This document shows, piece after piece, positions 60,700 to 64,000 of a stretch of 64,000 nt of DNA. The stretch is from Proteiniphilum sp. X52 (lineage in GTDB: Bacteria > Bacteroidota > Bacteroidia > Bacteroidales > Dysgonomonadaceae): the NCBI RefSeq assembly GCF_003712195.1, contig NZ_RDSD01000011.1:62001-126000 (forward strand), in the 5' to 3' direction. Position 1 is the first letter of the stretch; every line of letters starts with the position of its first letter. A model generated the notes under the pieces. The model made no database searches, was not told where the DNA came from, and saw nothing but the letters and a program-made list of their open reading frames with translations. A program made the translations under genes and the position numbers.

Positions 60700-62108
60700 A
60701 ACGCAGAAGTAAAAACTTAATTATTTCTCTCTTTTGTGTAGTGATTTTCATCTCTTGTATGAGAGATGTACCAGCTCCTTTAAAAAACATAGATTTGGTT
60801 GAACCTGGAGATTTCCTTTTGGTAGAAGCCTCTGAAAATGCCGAATATTACGATCTTTTTTATGGGGATAGTTTATCTTTGACGGAAGTAGATAGCACAC
60901 TCTCTACTAAAGTGGAAATTGATAACGACCTATTTGATATTAATAATAACAAAATATTTTTGAAAGATAAAAATAATATAAGCCACGTCTATGAAACTAT
61001 CAACTTAGTGGATTTAAAATCGAATAAGAAACTTTCTATAAAAGTTAAATTACGATTTTGGTTGACAAAAAAATATGGTTTAAAAGTTCAAGAACGATAT
61101 CCCCCACAGAATATATTAGTATACACTTCTAGTGATACTACCTATATAATTGAAAAGAATACATTATTCTATTTTACGAAACAACTGGGAGAGAAAGTTT
61201 ATTGTACCAGTTTTCCGCTGGAAGGAGGACTGTATAATCAGATGATTTGTAAAAATGGATACTATGCTATACGAACTGAAAATAAAATTTATTTAAGTAA
61301 TAATTTAACAAAGTGGGACATTATTTATAACGATAAAAGAGCTATTAAAGAGTCAATGGTTATAACACAAAATGAGAATGGTGACGAACTCTTGTTCTCT
61401 GAGTATACACCGGGTATTGATTATAAAAGGCATCATATTTATGCATATAACCTACGAAATAAGACGATGTCGATTAGGATGACCTTTTATAAAAGGAGTG
61501 ATTTTTATGAAAATAAATTACAGCCTTATGCTAGGCATATTCATTTCTTAGTTCAAGATAAGTATTCCGATAATATTTTTATAGGAACAGGTGACTCTCA
61601 AGGCGAAGCTGGAATATATTTTTCTGAGGATATGGGCATAACATTTAAAAAACTAGGAGGAGGAAATGAAAAGTGGCGTTCTTTGGCCATGATGTTTAAT
61701 AGTGAATTTATTTTTTGGAATATGGATTCGGCTGAACCTCAATACTTATTTAGATTAAATAGAAAAGATTTGCAAGAAAATGTCAGTTGGGAAAAAATTG
61801 ACAAATATCCTCTTATAAACAGTGCTTTGTGGTGCTCTGCTTATGTTTCAGATTTTGACATGTATATAATGTCTTCCAATGGGGAAGGACAACTCTATGA
61901 TAATAAATTTAGAAATTATGGTATTAGCATTGCGAAAAATAGACCAGAGGTGTACGAACTGCAAGCAAGAAAATGTAAAGGTATTGATGGAAAATATGCA
62001 CAGTACAGTCAATTTATGCCTATCGGGACCGACGTTCATAATTTTGTATATTTCGTAGATCTAGAAAATAATTATATATATAAGTGTAAAGTCACAGAAA
62101 TAAAGTAA
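60696..62108 (+). CDS. Lipoprotein with Asp-box (BNR-like) beta-propeller motif, unassigned
   Basis: 470 residues. The N terminus is a lipoprotein signal (LIISLFCVVIFISC, Cys at about 22). The remainder is beta-rich without membrane segments; AGIYFSEDMGITFKKL near 306 is a good Asp-box (SxDxGxTF), and YLSNNLTKWDII may be a second, decayed one, which suggests a sialidase-like propeller. No catalytic residues of sialidases are recognisable. Placement is unusual: it is joined by an ATGA overlap to fnlB upstream and a one-base TAATG overlap to fnlC downstream, inside a cytosolic sugar pathway. Function unknown; a polysaccharide-binding surface protein is a guess. Confidence 0.65.
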   Translation: MKRRSKNLIISLFCVVIFISCMRDVPAPLKNIDLVEPGDFLLVEASENAEYYDLFYGDSLSLTEVDSTLSTKVEIDNDLFDINNNKIFLKDKNNISHVYETINLVDLKSNKKLSIKVKLRFWLTKKYGLKVQERYPPQNILVYTSSDTTYIIEKNTLFYFTKQLGEKVYCTSFPLEGGLYNQMICKNGYYAIRTENKIYLSNNLTKWDIIYNDKRAIKESMVITQNENGDELLFSEYTPGIDYKRHHIYAYNLRNKTMSIRMTFYKRSDFYENKLQPYARHIHFLVQDKYSDNIFIGTGDSQGEAGIYFSEDMGITFKKLGGGNEKWRSLAMMFNSEFIFWNMDSAEPQYLFRLNRKDLQENVSWEKIDKYPLINSALWCSAYVSDFDMYIMSSNGEGQLYDNKFRNYGISIAKNRPEVYELQARKCKGIDGKYAQYSQFMPIGTDVHNFVYFVDLENNYIYKCKVTEIK

Positions 62109-63244
62109 TGAAGAAGTTAAAAGTATTAACAGTTGTGGGGACACGCCCTGAAATTATCCGCCTCGCATGTGTATTGCAAAAATTAGATAAAAGTGAAGCA
62201 ATTGAGCATGTTTTAGTGCATACGGGGCAGAATTATGATTATGAATTGAATGAAGTGTTTTTTGAAGATCTAGGTCTGCGGAAACCTAACCATTTTTTGA
62301 ACGCAGCAGGTAAAAACGCAACAGAAACAGCTGGGCAAATCTTGATAAAGATTGATCCTATATTAGAGCAGGAAAAGCCAGAAGCTTTTTTGGTGTTAGG
62401 GGATACCAACTCTTGTTTATGTGCAATTGCTGCTAAAAAACGTCATATACCTATTTTCCACATGGAGGCGGGAAATCGCTGTTTTGATCAGCGTGTACCG
62501 GAAGAGAGTAATCGGAGAATTGTAGATCATACGGCCGATATTAACTTAACTTACAGTGATATTGCCAGAGAATATCTATTGGCAGAGGGATTAAGACCTG
62601 ATAGAGTGATAAAAATTGGAAGCCCCATGTATGAAGTTTTGATGCAATACTTACCAAAAATTGAAAACTCTACCATTCTTTCTAAACTCAATTTGAAAAA
62701 CAAAAAATACTTCGTTATATCGGCACATCGAGAGGAGAATATTTCTTCCGAAAAAAACTTTGATAATTTAGTAAAAATATTAAACGATATTGCCCAGACT
62801 TATGATTATCCAGTGATTGTGTCAACACACCCACGCACACGAAAAATGATAGAAAAGAAAGGTGTAACTTTTCATCCAAATGTGCGACTAATGAAACCTA
62901 TTGCGTTAAGTGATTATAATAAACTTCAAATAAATGCATTTGCGGTATTGTCAGATAGTGGAACTATTTCTGAAGAATCTTCTATTTTAAATTTCAGGGC
63001 ATTAAATATTCGTGAGGCTCATGAGCGCCCTGAGGCCATGGAAGAAGCGAGTGTAATAATGGTGGGCCTTAATCCAGAGAGAGTGATGCAGGGATTAGCT
63101 CAGTTACAATATCAAGAAACAGGGGATACTAGAAATTTTCGCCCCGTTGCGGATTATAGTATGCCGAATGTAAGTGATAAGGTTGTGCGAATTATAATTT
63201 CATACACAGACTATATTAAAAGAGTTGTTTGGAATGAGCAATAG
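62108..63244 (+). CDS. fnlC: UDP-N-acetylglucosamine 2-epimerase family (FnlC/CapG/WbjD)
   Basis: 378 residues. VVGTRPEIIRLACVLQKL at the N terminus, HTGQNYDYELNEVFFEDLGLRKPNHFL near 38, VLGDTNSCLCAIAAKKRHIPIFHMEAGNRCFDQRVPEESNRRIVDH near 95-140, SAHREENISSEKNF near 204 and LSDSGTISEESSILNFRALNIREAHERPE near 280. These are the motifs of WecB-like 2-epimerases; with FnlA and FnlB adjacent it is the third enzyme of UDP-L-FucNAc synthesis. The next gene begins 11 bases before its stop. Confidence 0.92.
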   Translation: MKKLKVLTVVGTRPEIIRLACVLQKLDKSEAIEHVLVHTGQNYDYELNEVFFEDLGLRKPNHFLNAAGKNATETAGQILIKIDPILEQEKPEAFLVLGDTNSCLCAIAAKKRHIPIFHMEAGNRCFDQRVPEESNRRIVDHTADINLTYSDIAREYLLAEGLRPDRVIKIGSPMYEVLMQYLPKIENSTILSKLNLKNKKYFVISAHREENISSEKNFDNLVKILNDIAQTYDYPVIVSTHPRTRKMIEKKGVTFHPNVRLMKPIALSDYNKLQINAFAVLSDSGTISEESSILNFRALNIREAHERPEAMEEASVIMVGLNPERVMQGLAQLQYQETGDTRNFRPVADYSMPNVSDKVVRIIISYTDYIKRVVWNEQ

Positions 63245-64000
63245 ATGGATATTATATGTAGGAGGTTTTGAACTTCCCGATAAAAATGCAGCAGCTCAGC
63301 GTGTGATTGGCAATGGGAATGTTTTCAAAAAATTGGGATATGATACGTTCTTTTTAGGATTATCTAAAAAGGAACAACCAAAATATATATGCGATTATGA
63401 GGGGTTTAAATATACGAACTTACCTTATCCTGCAAATAAGAAAGGATGGTATAAATATTTAACTTCTATTCGACATCTAACTCCTTTCTTAGAAAAAAAG
63501 CCTACATTGATAATTGCTTACAATTACCCTTCAGTTGCTTTAAGTAGATTAAGGAGATGGAGCCGAAAACATAATACTCCCTTGATTTCGGATTGTACTG
63601 AATGGTATGGAGCGAAAGGAAATGTTTTGTTTCGAGCGATAAAAGGGTTTGACACGTATTATAGAATGAGAGTTGTCCATCCCAAACTAGATGGAATAAT
63701 AACGATAAGTTCTTTTTTATATGGGTTCTACAAAAAACGAATGAGGGCAATAGTTAATATTCCTCCATTAGTTGACTCAAGCATGTTGAAATGGCAGAAT
63801 AATGATTTCGTTAAACTTTCAGATGATGATAAAATTCAAGTAGTATATGCTGGTTCTCCAGGTGCAGGGAATAAGGATAGGATCGATTTAATACTAGATT
63901 CATTATCTAATCTTAAGAATGAAGGAATCTCTAATTTCTTTTTTACAATAATTGGTATCACATTGGATCAGTTCGAAGAATCATTCGCTAAATCGATACC
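63234..64000 (+). CDS. Glycosyltransferase, GT4-like (3' end cut off by window edge)
   Basis: The ATG at 63234 overlaps the end of fnlC, and the frame is open to the edge (about 255 residues). It starts RWILYVGGFELPDKNAAAQRVIGNG, a GT-B N-terminal domain with a donor-side KNAAAQRV motif seen in WbuB-like transferases, and DGIITISSFLYGFY marks the hinge; QVVYAGSPGAGNKDRIDLILDSL begins the C-terminal domain. By position it probably transfers L-FucNAc or the next sugar. Confidence 0.85.
   Translation, partial: MSNRWILYVGGFELPDKNAAAQRVIGNGNVFKKLGYDTFFLGLSKKEQPKYICDYEGFKYTNLPYPANKKGWYKYLTSIRHLTPFLEKKPTLIIAYNYPSVALSRLRRWSRKHNTPLISDCTEWYGAKGNVLFRAIKGFDTYYRMRVVHPKLDGIITISSFLYGFYKKRMRAIVNIPPLVDSSMLKWQNNDFVKLSDDDKIQVVYAGSPGAGNKDRIDLILDSLSNLKNEGISNFFFTIIGITLDQFEESFAKSI

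Overview
The window is from a member of the Bacteroidetes, most likely order Bacteroidales near the Dysgonomonadaceae/Porphyromonadaceae (for example Proteiniphilum or Petrimonas; this is inference). Evidence: many genes are preceded by the Bacteroidetes -7 promoter box TAnnTTTG; secD and secF are fused; and the gene types are typical of the phylum (UpxY antiterminator, DUF4924, SLBB export porin, M56 peptidase with plug-like repeats, tricorn-like S41 protease).

From 1 to about 40,000 the window is a housekeeping/accessory mosaic on both strands. It holds a cut-off neutral zinc peptidase, a TPR protein, an MscS channel, a DUF4924-rfbD-prfC gene string, an ECF sigma operon, an MBL-fold hydrolase, an S9-like peptidase, a BlaI/BlaR1-like pair, an SLC13 permease, an M3 peptidase, SecDF, tRNA-Thr(CGT), EngB, a sodium:solute symporter, a lipid kinase, ovothiol synthase OvoA behind a GNAT acetyltransferase, an oxaloacetate/pyruvate carboxylase subunit, a tricorn-like protease, a TIGR01777 epimerase, a pirin, a YugP-type peptidase, fur-purA, and a secreted GHL10 glycoside hydrolase.

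From about 40,300 to the right edge all intact genes are on the + strand and form a capsule/exopolysaccharide locus. It starts with an UpxY-type NusG paralogue, followed by an ATPase pseudogene bounded by a 43-bp direct repeat, a small HAD protein, the Wza-like porin and Wzz. Next come UDP-HexNAc epimerase and dehydrogenase (UDP-HexNAcA), a dehydratase/aminotransferase/acetyltransferase/CBS-nucleotidyltransferase set (a 2,4-diamino-trideoxyhexose), two glycosyltransferases, Wzx flippase and Wzy polymerase. After a frameshifted acyltransferase pseudogene, the UDP-L-FucNAc genes (fnlA, fnlB, fnlC) follow, with an unusual lipoprotein gene between fnlB and fnlC, then a glycosyltransferase that runs off the window. 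Base composition turns clearly AT-rich after about 46,200, suggesting imported sugar genes.

The strongest unexplained signal is in the repeats. Six heptanucleotide arrays (unit GARKGAA on the sense strand) each sit at or shortly after a stop codon, always between two genes of the same direction and always in the same sense; each TGA-bearing unit carries an overlapping start/stop (ATGA or GTGA). A second heptamer family (AATTACY) follows two of them. There are also two MITE-like families, one of four copies with 15-bp terminal inverted repeats and perfect 6-bp target duplications, and a conserved hairpin-rich element directly upstream of two unrelated genes.
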